Counted from the stretch's first letter, positions 1 to 10,113 are shown. The stretch is 64,000 nucleotides of DNA from Pirellulales bacterium (GCA_019745975.1 JAIESQ010000084.1:1-64000); one strand, 5' to 3'. Notes: generated by a model from the sequence alone, not told the origin. Numbers and translations are program-made.

Positions 1-158
<158 letters not shown>

Positions 159-691
159 GTGGGAATGGCTGCCGAAAAGTTGCCGCGCTCTGCGCCAGGG
201 ACTACCCCAGAACGCCATGATGTATCCCCTCGTTCGATCGTCGCCAGTCGATCGCGTCTGACGCGCGCGGTCGCGTTGCCGAAGGTTCACCCGCGGAGAG
301 ACTATCCGAGCCATGGCGGATTGCAAGCAAGAAATGCAGCGACAGACAGGCTAAGTACTAGCGCCCCACCCGGACGCAAAACAATGAGGGGCAGGCAAGA
401 GGTGAGAGGTCCGAGACCAGAGGGAGAACTCGCCGCCCGGACGCAAACTGCGCGGTCACCCCTAGCTGTGCCCTCTATTCAAGTTCCGGTCCAATATCAA
501 AACACCCGGACGCAAAACTCGCGGTGTTACATTCGCCCCAAGTTGTTCCCTCGATTCGAGTTCGGGTCCAATACCAACATACCCGGACGCAAACCGGACG
601 ATCACCCGGACGCAAAATGCCGCGTGTTACACGCGCCCCAAGTCGTGCCTTCTATTCGATTTACGGTCCAATATGAAGACACCCGGACGCA

Positions 692-727
692 CCCGGACGC
701 AAAATTACGGACAACTTTATTCTGGGG
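692..727 (-). repeat. Dispersed repeat, copy A
   Basis: On the minus strand this reads cccagaataaagttgtccg followed by taattttgcgtccg. It aligns with copy B (886-930, minus) and copy C (11720-11761, plus). All three share the order cccagaataa, gt-tgtccgg and aatttgcgtcc. Confidence 0.6.
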
Positions 728-885
728 GACCCCCAGGTGGGGTGGAGAGGTCGACGCGTGCAAGCCCACCGCCGACCCCGGGACGGAAAATGCCCGGCGG
801 GACGCAACCGGGACGCAAACTTTTCAGATTTGCGTCCCGGTGCAAGTCTTTGAGAATTAAGACCTTAACTGCGGGTGGCACTCCG

Positions 886-930
886 CCGGGACGGTAGGGA
901 CGCAAATTCCCGGACAATCTTTTTCTGGAA
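886..930 (-). repeat. Dispersed repeat, copy B
   Basis: On the minus strand this reads ccagaaaaagattgtccggg, then aatttgcgtccctaccgtcc. It matches copy C at 11720-11761 at most positions and copy A at 692-727 over its central part. Confidence 0.6.
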
Positions 931-1038
931 CCCCCCGGGGGGGGAAAGCAACCCGTGGGGACATCCCGCCCGGGGACGCGATGCCGTGGCAGTCGGTACG
1001 CAAAGCGGCCGAGCACGTTAGACCGAGAAGCCGCAACT

Positions 1039-2460
1039 CTACGGCTCGCGGTCGGCGGGCTCGCCCTCGTCGTCAGTCGGCGAATCGTCGTGGGCTTCGA
1101 CGTCGTCGATTTCCTCACCGTCGCGATCGCGTCGGCCTTCCGCTCCCTCGCGCTTGCGCAGGTAAAGCTTGATCGGCACCTCCGAGAAAGGAAGGTGATC
1201 GCGAAACGTGGTCAACAAATAGCGCCGGTAGTCGTCGCCGATCGACCGTGGGCTGCTGCAGAACAGCACGATCGTCGGCGGCTGAATGCCCACTTGCGTG
1301 GCGTAGAAGATCTTGGGCCGCTTGCCGCGATCGAGCGGCGGGGCGTTGCGTTCGACGGCCGCCCGCAGCAGGCGGTTTAAGTCCCCCGTGCTGACGCGCA
1401 CCCGCGCTTGCTTGAAGAGCATCTGCGCATGGTTCAACAGTGCCTTGACGTTCTTGCCGGTCTGCCCTGTGACGAAGGCGATCGGCGCGTAGCGCATCGT
1501 GCGGAACGTATCGTGCAGATACGTGGCCCATTTCTCCGTGGGCATCGTCCCGTAGAGCTGGTCCCACTTGTTGACGACGAAGATGCACGGCTTGTATTCG
1601 TGATCGATGTACTGGCAGAGTTGTTTGTCGACTTTGCTGATCTTCTGCGCGGCGTCGAAGAACAGCAGCACGACATCAGCCCGCCGCACGCTCCGCTGGG
1701 CGCGGTGGATGCTGTAGAACTCCAGGTCGCTGGCCAGGCTCTTCATCCGCTTCAGCCCCGGCGTGTCGATCGCCAGGAAGCTCTTGCCGTCGAGCTCGAA
1801 ACGCACGTCGATGCTGTCGCGCGTGGTGCCCGGCACTTCGCTGACAATCACGCGCTCGGCGTGCGCAAGCGTATTGACGAACGTGCTCTTGCCCACATTG
1901 CGGCGGCCGACGATGGCGACCTTCATCAGCGGTTCGCCCGGCGGCTCCTCGCCGATCTCGGGCGGCGGCAGCCGTTCGAGAATTCGCTCGACGAGCTCGT
2001 CGCGGCCGATGTTTTGCTGCGTGCTGGTGCGGACCAGCTTGCCGCGCCCCAAACGGTAGAATTCGTCGGCCGCCGTACTCAGGCTTTCGGCGTCGGTCTT
2101 GTTGGCCACGCAGATGATCGGTTTGTCGACGTACCGCAGGCGCTTGGAAATCTCTTCATCGAGGGGGACGAGCCCCGCCCGGGTATCGACGACAAACAGG
2201 ATGACCGCCGCCGATTCGATCGCGGTGTCGATCTGCCGCTGGATGTGGGCGGTGAGGTTGTCGGCGTCCTCGAACCCCATGCCCCCGGTGTCGACCAGCT
2301 CGAAGTAGCGTCCGTCGGCATCCATCAGGTAGGTGAGTCGGTCGCGGGTCACCCCGGCAGTCCCCTCGACGATCGCCAAGCGTTTGCCGGCGAGCCAGTT
2401 GAACAGGCTCGACTTGCCGACGTTCGGTCGGCCGACGATCACGACCTGCGGAACACCCAT
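1039..2460 (-). CDS. der: Ribosome biogenesis GTPase Der (EngA)
   Basis: The 473-residue protein has two consecutive GTPase domains, the hallmark of Der, which acts in maturation of the large ribosomal subunit. Domain 1 shows GRPNVGKSS near residue 10, DTGG and NKTD; domain 2 shows GRRNVGKST near residue 185, DTPG and NKWD. A KH-like C-terminal domain follows, then an acidic tail of about 30 residues rich in Asp/Glu/Arg. The start was set at the ATG that begins MGVPQVVIVG; the reading frame stays open upstream, but that extension has no Der character. Length and motif order are normal for the family. Confidence 0.97.
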   Translation of the reverse strand: MGVPQVVIVGRPNVGKSSLFNWLAGKRLAIVEGTAGVTRDRLTYLMDADGRYFELVDTGGMGFEDADNLTAHIQRQIDTAIESAAVILFVVDTRAGLVPLDEEISKRLRYVDKPIICVANKTDAESLSTAADEFYRLGRGKLVRTSTQQNIGRDELVERILERLPPPEIGEEPPGEPLMKVAIVGRRNVGKSTFVNTLAHAERVIVSEVPGTTRDSIDVRFELDGKSFLAIDTPGLKRMKSLASDLEFYSIHRAQRSVRRADVVLLFFDAAQKISKVDKQLCQYIDHEYKPCIFVVNKWDQLYGTMPTEKWATYLHDTFRTMRYAPIAFVTGQTGKNVKALLNHAQMLFKQARVRVSTGDLNRLLRAAVERNAPPLDRGKRPKIFYATQVGIQPPTIVLFCSSPRSIGDDYRRYLLTTFRDHLPFSEVPIKLYLRKREGAEGRRDRDGEEIDDVEAHDDSPTDDEGEPADREP

Positions 2461-2997
2461 ACGATTACTAGTCGGCTGAGGGCCGGGCGGGGCTCTCCAG
2501 CCCGCCACGACAGAAACACGCCCCAACAGGAAGACTGGCCCGCTTTGGTGCGCCGACGGGTCGGCAGGTCGAGGCGCAAGTCCCTGGGGTGCATGATAGT
2601 TCAGGTGACACGCCGCCACCAATCGAACAAAATTGCCCGCACTTGGTTTTCTCCGATCGGCTGGGGGTCATGTGACCGATTGCTCGGCCAGTGCAACTTA
2701 CGTCGGCAGTCGGCACGCGGCCCTGGCAGTAAGGTGCCGACGGCCGGCGACCGCAATAAGGCGTGGTTGAATGCCGAATAACGCTAAGTGTGGCGGGCGA
2801 TAGGCCTCTGAAACAATTGGACTCGCCGCGGCGCATAGCACGAAATGGGACCGCGCTGGAGCGACGAGTCCGTCTACCTCGTTGGCAAGCTTAAGGTTAT
2901 GTTAAATGTCGCCTCGGCCTGGCGAATCCACGCCTTGGCGAACTAATAGGCAATTTTCTCCGGCAGCTCCGCCGCCGGCTTGATAAGGGGTTCTGCC
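2461..2997. other. Divergent intergenic region, der / acyl ligase
   Basis: These 537 bases separate der (minus) from the acyl ligase (plus) and should hold both promoters, though none could be assigned. A GC-rich hairpin sits near 2485-2506 (gggcggggctctccagcccg and following bases). AAGGGG at 2985-2990 is the likely ribosome binding site of the downstream gene. No coding sequence was recognised. Confidence 0.5.
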
Positions 2998-4620
2998 GTG
3001 CAAGGCTCAACCAGCGATTACAACCTGTTGCGGGCGTTCGTTCGCAACTGTCGTCGCAGCATGCGCCGGCCGAAGGTCGCCGACACGTCGGGGGCGGCCG
3101 AACTAACCGGCGGCACGCTGCTCATGAAGGCCCTGGTTTTCAAGCGGCTGTTGGAACGCGAAATCCTGGCACCCGACGAGAAGTTCGTCGGCTTGCTCTT
3201 GCCCCCCTCGATCGGCGGAGTGTTGGCCAACGTGGCCCTGCCGATGGCGCACCGCGTGGCGGTCAACCTGAACTACACCGCATCGTCCGACATCCTCAAC
3301 TCGTGCATCGCCCAATGCGGCATCCGGCAAGTGCTCACCAGCCGGCGAGTGCTGCAGAAGATGAAGCTGGAGCTGAACGCGAGAATCGTCTTTCTTGAGG
3401 ATTTCCGCGACAAAGTTACCCTGGGCGACAAGATCGTGGCCGCCGTGCAGGCGTTCGCCACCCCGGCCCCCATTCTGGAACGCTGGCTCGGGATCGATCG
3501 CATTCAGCCTAACGACCTGCTCACGGTGCTGTTTACGTCGGGATCGACCGGCGAGCCCAAAGGCGTGATGCTCAGCCACGCGAACGTGGGTTCAAACGTC
3601 GATTCAATGAACCAGGTTGTGCACTTGACCGAGAACGACGTGGCAGTTGGTGTGCTGCCGTTCTTCCATTCGTACGGCTACACCGCCACGCTCTGGACGA
3701 TGCTGGCCCTCAAGCCCAAGGGGGTCTATCACTTCACGCCACTTGAGGCGCAAGTGGTCGGCGACCTGGCGCGCAAGCACCGGGCCACGATCCTGATGGC
3801 CACGCCAACGTTCTTGCGGAATTTTCTCAAGCGCTGCGAGCCTGAGGATTTCGCTGCGGTCGACGTTGTCTTCGCCAGCGCCGAACGCTTGCCAAGCGAA
3901 TTGTCGGATGCTTTCGAGAAGAAATTCGGCGTGCGCCCCGTCGAGGCCTACGGCGCTACCGAGCTGGCGCCGCTCGTAGCGGTCAACGTGCCCGAGAGCC
4001 GTTCGCCCAGCAAGGATCGCAGTGGTGTTCGCGAAGGGACGGTCGGCCGGCCGATCCCAGGCGTGCGCGCCAAGGTTGTCCATCCAGAGACATTTGAGCC
4101 GTTGTCGCCCGGCGAGCCGGGCATGCTCCTGATCACTGGCCCCAATGTGATGCAAGGCTATTTGAAACGACCCGACTTGACCGCGGAAGTGCTTCGCGAC
4201 GGTTGGTATGTCACTGGCGACATCGCCCTGATCGACGACGACGGTTTTATCAAGATCACGGGCCGCGAGAGCAGATTCTCGAAAATCGGCGGCGAAATGG
4301 TGCCGCACATCAAGATCGAAGAGACGCTACAGCGTGTGCTCTCGTGCGACGAGGACGAGATCAAGGCCGTGGTCACCGCCGTGCCCGACACCCGGCGCGG
4401 CGAGCGGATCGTCGTGCTGCACACGCACCTCGACCGCACGCCCGACGAAGTTTGCCGCGACCTGGCCGAGGCGGGGCTACCACTTTTGTGGGTCCCTTCG
4501 CCCGACAGTTTCATCGAAGTGGCCGAGATTCCCGTCCTCGGGTCCGGCAAGCTCGATCTGAAGGCGATGAAGGATCGCGCGGCCGAGCATTTTCAGCCAG
4601 CCACGGCCGCCACACGCTAA
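2998..4620 (+). CDS. AMP-dependent acyl-CoA/acyl-ACP synthetase
   Basis: An adenylate-forming enzyme that activates a carboxylic (probably fatty) acid through an acyl-AMP. The signature LFTSGSTGEPKGVMLSH lies near residues 178-195, YGATEL is typical of the next core motif, WYVTGDIALIDDDGF marks the hinge aspartate region, and a C-terminal lysine segment (GSGKLDLKAMKD) matches the catalytic-lysine motif. It most resembles the synthetase half of Aas-type proteins; no acyltransferase domain is present. GTG at 2998 was chosen because AAGGGG precedes it by 7 bases; a TTG at 2980 is in frame but lacks a site. Length is 540 aa. Substrate is not predictable from sequence. Confidence 0.88.
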   Translation: MQGSTSDYNLLRAFVRNCRRSMRRPKVADTSGAAELTGGTLLMKALVFKRLLEREILAPDEKFVGLLLPPSIGGVLANVALPMAHRVAVNLNYTASSDILNSCIAQCGIRQVLTSRRVLQKMKLELNARIVFLEDFRDKVTLGDKIVAAVQAFATPAPILERWLGIDRIQPNDLLTVLFTSGSTGEPKGVMLSHANVGSNVDSMNQVVHLTENDVAVGVLPFFHSYGYTATLWTMLALKPKGVYHFTPLEAQVVGDLARKHRATILMATPTFLRNFLKRCEPEDFAAVDVVFASAERLPSELSDAFEKKFGVRPVEAYGATELAPLVAVNVPESRSPSKDRSGVREGTVGRPIPGVRAKVVHPETFEPLSPGEPGMLLITGPNVMQGYLKRPDLTAEVLRDGWYVTGDIALIDDDGFIKITGRESRFSKIGGEMVPHIKIEETLQRVLSCDEDEIKAVVTAVPDTRRGERIVVLHTHLDRTPDEVCRDLAEAGLPLLWVPSPDSFIEVAEIPVLGSGKLDLKAMKDRAAEHFQPATAATR

Positions 4621-4677
4621 AGACATTCATGTTCCAGCGCGCGGCAGCCTGGAATGTCCACACGTACGTCCGAGTGA

Positions 4678-5613
4678 CTACCGTTCGCGCCGGCCTTGCT
4701 GATAGCCGGCCCTGCGGACTGGCGGCTCGACGCGCGCGACTCCATTTCGTTGACGCGCGCGCTGGGCGACTCGTTCCGTCACCAGAATGAACTGATCGCG
4801 GACTTGCGGATCGACGGTTTCGAGACGGGTGGCCAATCGCGCCAAGCCGGCGCCGTTGATTTCGGCCGTTTGCGACAGCGTTTCGATGAAACCGCAAGTG
4901 GCCACGAAGTTGTAATCGGCCACGCGACTCACCAGCGGCTGGAATGTCTTGGCCAGAAAGTCGAGCCCGACGTGGTGCAACTGCACGAAAACGTCGAGCC
5001 GTGTCGTGATGTAGTAGTGGCCGTCCGGTTCGCGACTGTAGGCGGTGCGCATCAGGAGCACCGAATTCCCAGTGATCGGTTGCGAAAAGAGCGGACCGTC
5101 GTACGAACCCCCGGCGTACACCAGGCAGGTGTCGTGATTGCGGTAGAGCACTTCGACGTCTCCCCGCGTCCCCTCGCCGTCGTCGGCGCGGAAGGTCGTG
5201 GGGCTGGTGCGCTCCAAGACAATGTCTTCGATACCCAAGAGCTGCCAGATGTTGGCGAGCACCTCGGGATTTTCGATCATGAACTGGAACAGCTCGGGGT
5301 CGCAGCGCATGACTTGATTGGGCAAGCGGCGATAGACGCTCGTGTGCTTGAGCACGTCGATCACGCGCTGGCGGTCCGACTCGTCGAGCCGATCAAGCGG
5401 CAGGTTCTTTATCGCGGCTCTGCGGGCCGAGGAGCTGCTGGTCCCTTGCGGAACCGGCTGCGCGGCGTTGACCGGAGCCGAAAGCGTTAGGGCAACTACC
5501 GCCAGCAACGACCACGCGACGCGGCGGACCCGAGACGGCGTCGGAGTGCCGCCGTTGAGATCGTCAGATAGGCTTCGCACAGCGCCGTCGCCGGCGCGCA
5601 AGCATGACAGCAT
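4678..5613 (-). CDS. Secreted protein of unknown function
   Basis: A 311-residue protein not assigned to a known family. A basic N-terminus followed by a hydrophobic stretch (VAWSLLAVVALTLSAPVNAA, about residues 31-50) suggests export. The mature part contains a segment about survival of short motifs such as RLPNQVMRCDPELFQFM and TTRLDVFVQLHHVGLDFLAK, with two cysteines (in MRCDPE and NHDTCLVY) and a third in VATCGFIE that could form disulfides. The basic C-terminus (last 30 residues) is Arg-rich. The start at 5613 is preceded by a GGGGGGAAA tract; an in-frame GTG or ATG at 5658 is possible. It lies downstream of glcF on the same strand, 208 bases away. Confidence 0.7.
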   Translation of the reverse strand: MLSCLRAGDGAVRSLSDDLNGGTPTPSRVRRVAWSLLAVVALTLSAPVNAAQPVPQGTSSSSARRAAIKNLPLDRLDESDRQRVIDVLKHTSVYRRLPNQVMRCDPELFQFMIENPEVLANIWQLLGIEDIVLERTSPTTFRADDGEGTRGDVEVLYRNHDTCLVYAGGSYDGPLFSQPITGNSVLLMRTAYSREPDGHYYITTRLDVFVQLHHVGLDFLAKTFQPLVSRVADYNFVATCGFIETLSQTAEINGAGLARLATRLETVDPQVRDQFILVTERVAQRARQRNGVARVEPPVRRAGYQQGRRER

Positions 5614-5820
5614 TGGTTTCCCCCCAACCGGTCCTGTGGGCCCGGCTACCACACTCATTCACCAGCAAGCTGCGCTAGGCGCGGCGCGTGTGAATGTGCG
5701 GATCGCAGCGACCCTGTTGATTATTCGGATCGTCGCGACCGCTTCCGTCATTCAAAAAGTTGATGGATCGCGTGGAAAGAGATTGCCCAGTTTGCCGCGA
5801 GGGAGTTCGATAAAGCGGGG

Positions 5821-7317
5821 TCAACAGGGTGGCTTCGACCTGCGATAGCTCAAATCTAAGAGATCGATCGGATGGGCAATCCACAGCGGTTCGCCGCGCT
5901 GGCGCGCCTCGCGAGCGATTTGCAACAGGCAACCGGCGTTGCCAGTCAGCACTGCCCGCGCGCCGGTTCGCAAGATGTTGTCGAGTTTGCGGTGGCTAAG
6001 CCGCGCCGCCATTTCCGGTTCCGTGAGATTGTAAGTGCCCGCGGCACCGCAACAGATTTCGGTTTCCGGCAGGTCGACCAACTTCAGCTCGGGCACCTTT
6101 GCCAGCAGGCGTCGGGGCGCTTCGCGCACGCGCTGAGCGTGGCCCAAATGACAGGCGTCATGATATGTAGCTACCATTGGCATCGGCCCTTCGGGGGCGA
6201 CCAGACCGAGCTCATCGAGAAACTCGCTGATGTCACGCACCTTGCCAGCCAGCGCCTCGCGCCCTGGCGCTGCCTCGTCATGCCAGTGATGGCCATAGTC
6301 CTTGAGCATCGATCCGCACCCGGCCACGTTGACGATCACCGCGTCGACGGAAGAGGCGTCGAACGCCCGCACGTTGTGGTCGGCGAGCTCGCGCGCCGGC
6401 GCGCTCGAGCCCGCGTGAAAGTGAATCGCGCCGCAACAAACCTGGTCGTGCTGAACCATCACGTCGCAACCGTTCTCCTGCAACACCCGAGCAGTCGCCC
6501 AATGTGTGCCGCGGAACATCACGTCGGCCACGCACCCGGTGAACAGCGCGACCCTTGCCCGACGACGCCCCTTGGCCGCCAAGAACGCCGGAAGCGCCCG
6601 CTGCTGCCGCGTCGGCGGCGGCAACATCGTCACCAATTGCCTCAAGCGACCCGGCAATACGCGCAGCAAACCAAGCGATTCGGCCAGCCGGATCAAACCC
6701 AAGCGTTGCGCCACGCGCGCCGGCGCGAGCGCGCGACGCAAGCGCCGTGGATTGGTGAACAATCCAAACAGGATCAGCCGGTGGAACCAGTCGTCGGTCC
6801 TGCCGCGTGCCTCACCCTGCGATTCGAGGGCGATGCGGAACGGTTCGATCAGTTTGCCGTATTGCACACCCGACGGGCAGGCCGTTTCGCAGGCCCGGCA
6901 ATCGAGGCACAGTTCCAAGTGGCGGCGGACTTCCGCGGTCGGCGCCAAACGACCGTCGGTCACCGAACGCATCAGGTAGATGCGTCCGCGGGGACTGTCG
7001 TTTTCGTCTCCCAGTTCGAGATAAGTAGGACACGAAGCCGTGCACAAGCCGCAATGGACGCAGTCGAGAAACAGTTCGTAGTCGATTCCCGCGCCGGGGT
7101 TGGCGGCCGGTGCCCGTGCGGCGCGATCGGCCGAGCCCTCGTGGGCAATGGTACGCGACGGAGCAGGATCGCCCCCTTCGCGCGCACTTGCACCCATGAC
7201 GCTGGCGTGTGCGGCGCGCGTGGTCGCCGGCGGCACATCGAGCGATTTTGACGGCGTGTCGCCTGCGACGGCAACCGCTGCCTCGACGGCATCAGGTTTG
7301 ATCGAAGAAGTGCTCAT
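5821..7317 (-). CDS. glcF: Glycolate oxidase iron-sulfur subunit GlcF
   Basis: A 498-residue Fe-S protein that passes electrons from glycolate (or a similar 2-hydroxy acid) oxidation to the respiratory chain. Two ferredoxin-type 4Fe-4S motifs are visible near residues 87-155 (DCVHCGLCTASCP and LCLDCRACETACP), followed by two CCG domains (CCGAIHFHAG and CCGAAGTYNL). About 80 extra Ala/Pro/Ser-rich residues precede the first cluster. The start ATG overlaps the stop of glcE as ATGA (7314-7317), strong support for the start and for co-translation. Confidence 0.95.
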   Translation of the reverse strand: MSTSSIKPDAVEAAVAVAGDTPSKSLDVPPATTRAAHASVMGASAREGGDPAPSRTIAHEGSADRAARAPAANPGAGIDYELFLDCVHCGLCTASCPTYLELGDENDSPRGRIYLMRSVTDGRLAPTAEVRRHLELCLDCRACETACPSGVQYGKLIEPFRIALESQGEARGRTDDWFHRLILFGLFTNPRRLRRALAPARVAQRLGLIRLAESLGLLRVLPGRLRQLVTMLPPPTRQQRALPAFLAAKGRRRARVALFTGCVADVMFRGTHWATARVLQENGCDVMVQHDQVCCGAIHFHAGSSAPARELADHNVRAFDASSVDAVIVNVAGCGSMLKDYGHHWHDEAAPGREALAGKVRDISEFLDELGLVAPEGPMPMVATYHDACHLGHAQRVREAPRRLLAKVPELKLVDLPETEICCGAAGTYNLTEPEMAARLSHRKLDNILRTGARAVLTGNAGCLLQIAREARQRGEPLWIAHPIDLLDLSYRRSKPPC

Positions 7318-8582
7318 GCGGAGCCATACACGAACCGACCGGGATTCAAAATGCCATGTGGGTCGAATTGCTGCTTCACGGCCAACTGTAGGCGCGCGTC
7401 GTCTTGCGGCATCCCCCACACCACTTGCCTGGTCAGTTCGCCGGTGTCGCGCGCTGCCAACAGCACAAGATTGCCGCGCGCTGCGCGGGCAGCCGGCTGC
7501 CAATGTCGCACAATTGCGGCAGCCAAACCACCAAGTGGTGTTTCGGACAAACGGACTGTCACAATGCCGCTGCCAGCGTGCGCAAGAATTGCCGCTGTCG
7601 GGGCAAGCTCTTGAATACTCCGGATCAAGTTTGTGATCATGCTCGACAAGACGCTGGCTTTGATGATCGCCAGTGCCGAAGTCTGAGCGACGCCCTCAGC
7701 ATCTGGAACAGAGAACTCAGTCAGGCGGCTCCAGACTCTTTGGACCGTCGCAGTTTCGCCAGTCGACTGATAATTGACGCCCTCGGCTCGCCCCGCCATT
7801 TGTATCTGTTCGAGCTGCCAGGCGACTTCGGCGGCGGTACCTTCGTAGCCGATCAGCAAGCGGGCGGGCGCCACCGAAGCCAGCGGACCTTCTTCATCCG
7901 GCGGCGGCCCCGTCAGCAATTCGATGGCAGTTGGTGTCGTCGCGCTTGTCGTTAAGGTTGCGAGCAGCTTGTCGGCCGCCTCGAGCGACGGCAACTCGCA
8001 CCACGCCCAAGCCGAAGCCGGCGGTCGCGGTTTGATCTTCAGCGTGACTTGCGTGATGACTGCCAAGGTGCCGAACGAGCCGCACAGTAATTTGCAGAAA
8101 TCGTAGCCGGCCACGTTCTTGACGACTCGTCCACCAGCCTGAAACGCCGTGCCGCGACCATCGACGGCGCGGATCCCGATCACGTAGTCGCGGATCGTGC
8201 CATGAGCGTAGCGACGCGGACCGCTCGCGTTCGACGCGATCGCACCACCGATCGTCGCCTGAGAGGCTTCTGGGATATCGATCGGGAGCCATTGATTCTC
8301 GGCGGCCAACTTGTCGGCCAGGTCGGCGACTCGCAAACCTGCTTCAACCGTGATCGTCATATCGCGCGCGGGATAGTCGACGATGTTGTTCATCCCGGCC
8401 AGCGACAAGCCAAGGCCACGTCGCCGAGCAGGCAACCCGACGTCAAGGCTCGTCTGTCCGCCGAGCGGATAGACGGCGCGGCGGTCGCGAGCGCACTCGC
8501 GCACCACGCGCGCCAGCTCGTCTTCCGCGACGGGTGTCAGCGTGTCATCGAGCGGCAGCGTATGGGCAACGTCGGTCGGCAT
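7314..8582 (-). CDS. glcE: Glycolate oxidase FAD-binding subunit GlcE
   Basis: A 422-residue FAD-binding oxidoreductase of the PCMH/VAO type, the second flavoprotein of glycolate oxidase. Visible features are YPLGGQTSLDVG near residue 39, the FAD-binding stretch ATIGGAIASNASGPRRY near residues 107-125, and the C-terminal NPGRFVYG that closes GlcE proteins. It lies between glcD (91 bases upstream) and glcF (4-base overlap), all on the minus strand, in the usual glcDEF order. Confidence 0.93.
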   Translation of the reverse strand: MPTDVAHTLPLDDTLTPVAEDELARVVRECARDRRAVYPLGGQTSLDVGLPARRRGLGLSLAGMNNIVDYPARDMTITVEAGLRVADLADKLAAENQWLPIDIPEASQATIGGAIASNASGPRRYAHGTIRDYVIGIRAVDGRGTAFQAGGRVVKNVAGYDFCKLLCGSFGTLAVITQVTLKIKPRPPASAWAWCELPSLEAADKLLATLTTSATTPTAIELLTGPPPDEEGPLASVAPARLLIGYEGTAAEVAWQLEQIQMAGRAEGVNYQSTGETATVQRVWSRLTEFSVPDAEGVAQTSALAIIKASVLSSMITNLIRSIQELAPTAAILAHAGSGIVTVRLSETPLGGLAAAIVRHWQPAARAARGNLVLLAARDTGELTRQVVWGMPQDDARLQLAVKQQFDPHGILNPGRFVYGSA

Positions 8583-8673
8583 GAATCGCTAGCTGTCTTC
8601 TCTATTTCCCGTTATCGCGAACTCTTATCCTGTTCTTTTCGATCGGTCGTTTATTCGGTTGTTCGGTCGATCC

Positions 8674-10113
8674 CTACAACGCCGCGCGGCGACCCGGCGC
8701 ACGCTGCTCGATACCACAGGCGCCGGCAGTTGGCAGCATCTTGTGCGGACTCAATCGCCCGACGGGATTGAATGCGTGACGCAGTCGCTCCATTACCGCC
8801 AGGTCATCGGGCGTGAAGAGTTTCCGCATGAATTCGAGCTTCTCGACGCCAATGCCGTGCTCTCCCGTGACGCTGCCGCCGCAGGCAATGCACTCGTCGA
8901 GGATTTCACCACTAGCGGCCAGCACGCGCCGAATCTCGTCCGGGTTGCGTTCGTCGAACAACACGATTGGGTGCAAGTTTCCGTCGCCGGCATGAAAGAC
9001 ATTGACGATGCGCACACCGTGCTTGCCGCCGATCTCATAAATTCGCCGCAGCATGTGCGGCAACTTGGTTCGCGGCACGACGCCGTCTTGCGTGCAATAG
9101 CTCGGACTCAGCCGACCAACCGCGCCAAATGCCTGCTTGCGGCACTTCCACAGTTTTTGGCGTTCGGCGGCATCCACCGCTTGACGCACCTCGCGGGCGT
9201 GGCAGCGCTGGCAGATTTCGGCGATGCGGTCGCGCTGCTCGTCGAGCCCGGCCTCGAGCCCGTCGACTTCGATGAGCAAGATCGCCTGTGCGTCGAGTGG
9301 AAATCCGAACTGAAAGGCCTCTTCCAGGGCGACGAGGATTCCCTGGTCCATCATCTCGAGCGCCGCAGGCACGATGCCTGCCGCAATGATCTCGCTGATC
9401 GAGGTGGTGGCGTCATCGACCGATTCGAATACGCCGAGCATCGTGCGATAGCCTTGGGGATCGCGCGTAAGCCGCACCCAAATCTTGGTGGCAATGGCCA
9501 GCGTTCCCTCGCTCCCCACGAGCACGCCCGTGAGATCGAGCCCAGGAGCGTCTTCGGCCGGGCCACCGATTTCGACGATCGAACCATCGGCCAGCACCGC
9601 TTCGAGCCCCAGCACGTGGTTGACCGTTACGCCGTACTTAAGTGTGTGCGGCCCGCCGGAATTCGTCGCCAGGTTGCCGCCGATCGTGCACGCGCCCTGG
9701 CTCGATGGATCGGGAGCGTAATGAAACCCAGTCCCCTTGAGCGCCTGCGTGAGCCAGACATTCACCACGCCCGGCTCAACCAGGGCGTAGCGATTGCGCA
9801 AATCGATTTCGAGAATGCGCTTCATGCGCGTCAGCGCGACGACGATCCCGCCCCCGACCGGCAAGCAACCGCCAGCCAGGCTGGTGCCAGCCCCGCGGGG
9901 CAGGCAGGGGACGTCGTACTCATTGGCCAGGCGCACAACTGCGGCGACGTCGGCCGTTGATCGGGGGAAGACGACAACGTCGGGCGAGCTCTTCTCGATG
10001 ACGAAGCCGTCGCACTCGTATACCAAAAGGTCAGCGCGGTTGGCCAATACGCCATCGCTGCCCACGGCCCGACGCAAGTCTTCGATCAGGCTGGGCAAAC
10101 GCTGGGCGATCAT
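8674..10113 (-). CDS. glcD: Glycolate oxidase catalytic subunit GlcD
   Basis: A 479-residue FAD-linked oxidase subunit. The FAD-binding motif LPRGAGTSLAGG and the downstream ATNSGGPHTLKYGVT are typical of GlcD/D-lactate dehydrogenase; the C-terminal half carries NVFHAGDGNLHP and SGSVTGEHGIG-like segments (here GGSVTGEHGIGVEK) seen in the FAD-oxidase C domain. ATG at 10113 (MIAQRLPSL) matches family starts; an in-frame GTG at 10152 adds 13 residues. It is the first gene of the glcD-glcE-glcF operon, which would support photorespiration-type glycolate use or lactate oxidation. Confidence 0.94.
   Translation of the reverse strand: MIAQRLPSLIEDLRRAVGSDGVLANRADLLVYECDGFVIEKSSPDVVVFPRSTADVAAVVRLANEYDVPCLPRGAGTSLAGGCLPVGGGIVVALTRMKRILEIDLRNRYALVEPGVVNVWLTQALKGTGFHYAPDPSSQGACTIGGNLATNSGGPHTLKYGVTVNHVLGLEAVLADGSIVEIGGPAEDAPGLDLTGVLVGSEGTLAIATKIWVRLTRDPQGYRTMLGVFESVDDATTSISEIIAAGIVPAALEMMDQGILVALEEAFQFGFPLDAQAILLIEVDGLEAGLDEQRDRIAEICQRCHAREVRQAVDAAERQKLWKCRKQAFGAVGRLSPSYCTQDGVVPRTKLPHMLRRIYEIGGKHGVRIVNVFHAGDGNLHPIVLFDERNPDEIRRVLAASGEILDECIACGGSVTGEHGIGVEKLEFMRKLFTPDDLAVMERLRHAFNPVGRLSPHKMLPTAGACGIEQRAPGRRAAL

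Larger units (their letters stand above)
369..935. repeat. Degenerate repeat tract built on cccggacgcaaa
   Basis: This gene-free stretch contains the 12-mer cccggacgcaaa at 369, 436, 505, 582, 605 and 692. The units at 436-504, 505-581 and 605-681 are diverged copies of one block of about 70-77 bp that ends in a form of ggtccaatatcaa; 582-604 is a short partial unit. A second repeat family is embedded at 692-727 and 886-930 (minus orientation) and recurs at 11720-11761. No coding sequence with plausible composition was found between 132 and 1038. Confidence 0.7.

Noticed and set aside
436-691. CRISPR array based on cccggacgcaaa
   Set aside because: Repeat is short, spacing is 23-77 bases, and the supposed spacers are themselves similar copies.
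1408-2781. Long plus-strand open frame opposite der
   Set aside because: High GC content keeps antisense frames open; it has no motif and overlaps a certain gene.
5872-7251. Long plus-strand open frame opposite glcF
   Set aside because: Antisense shadow rich in Arg/His/Gln with no family features.
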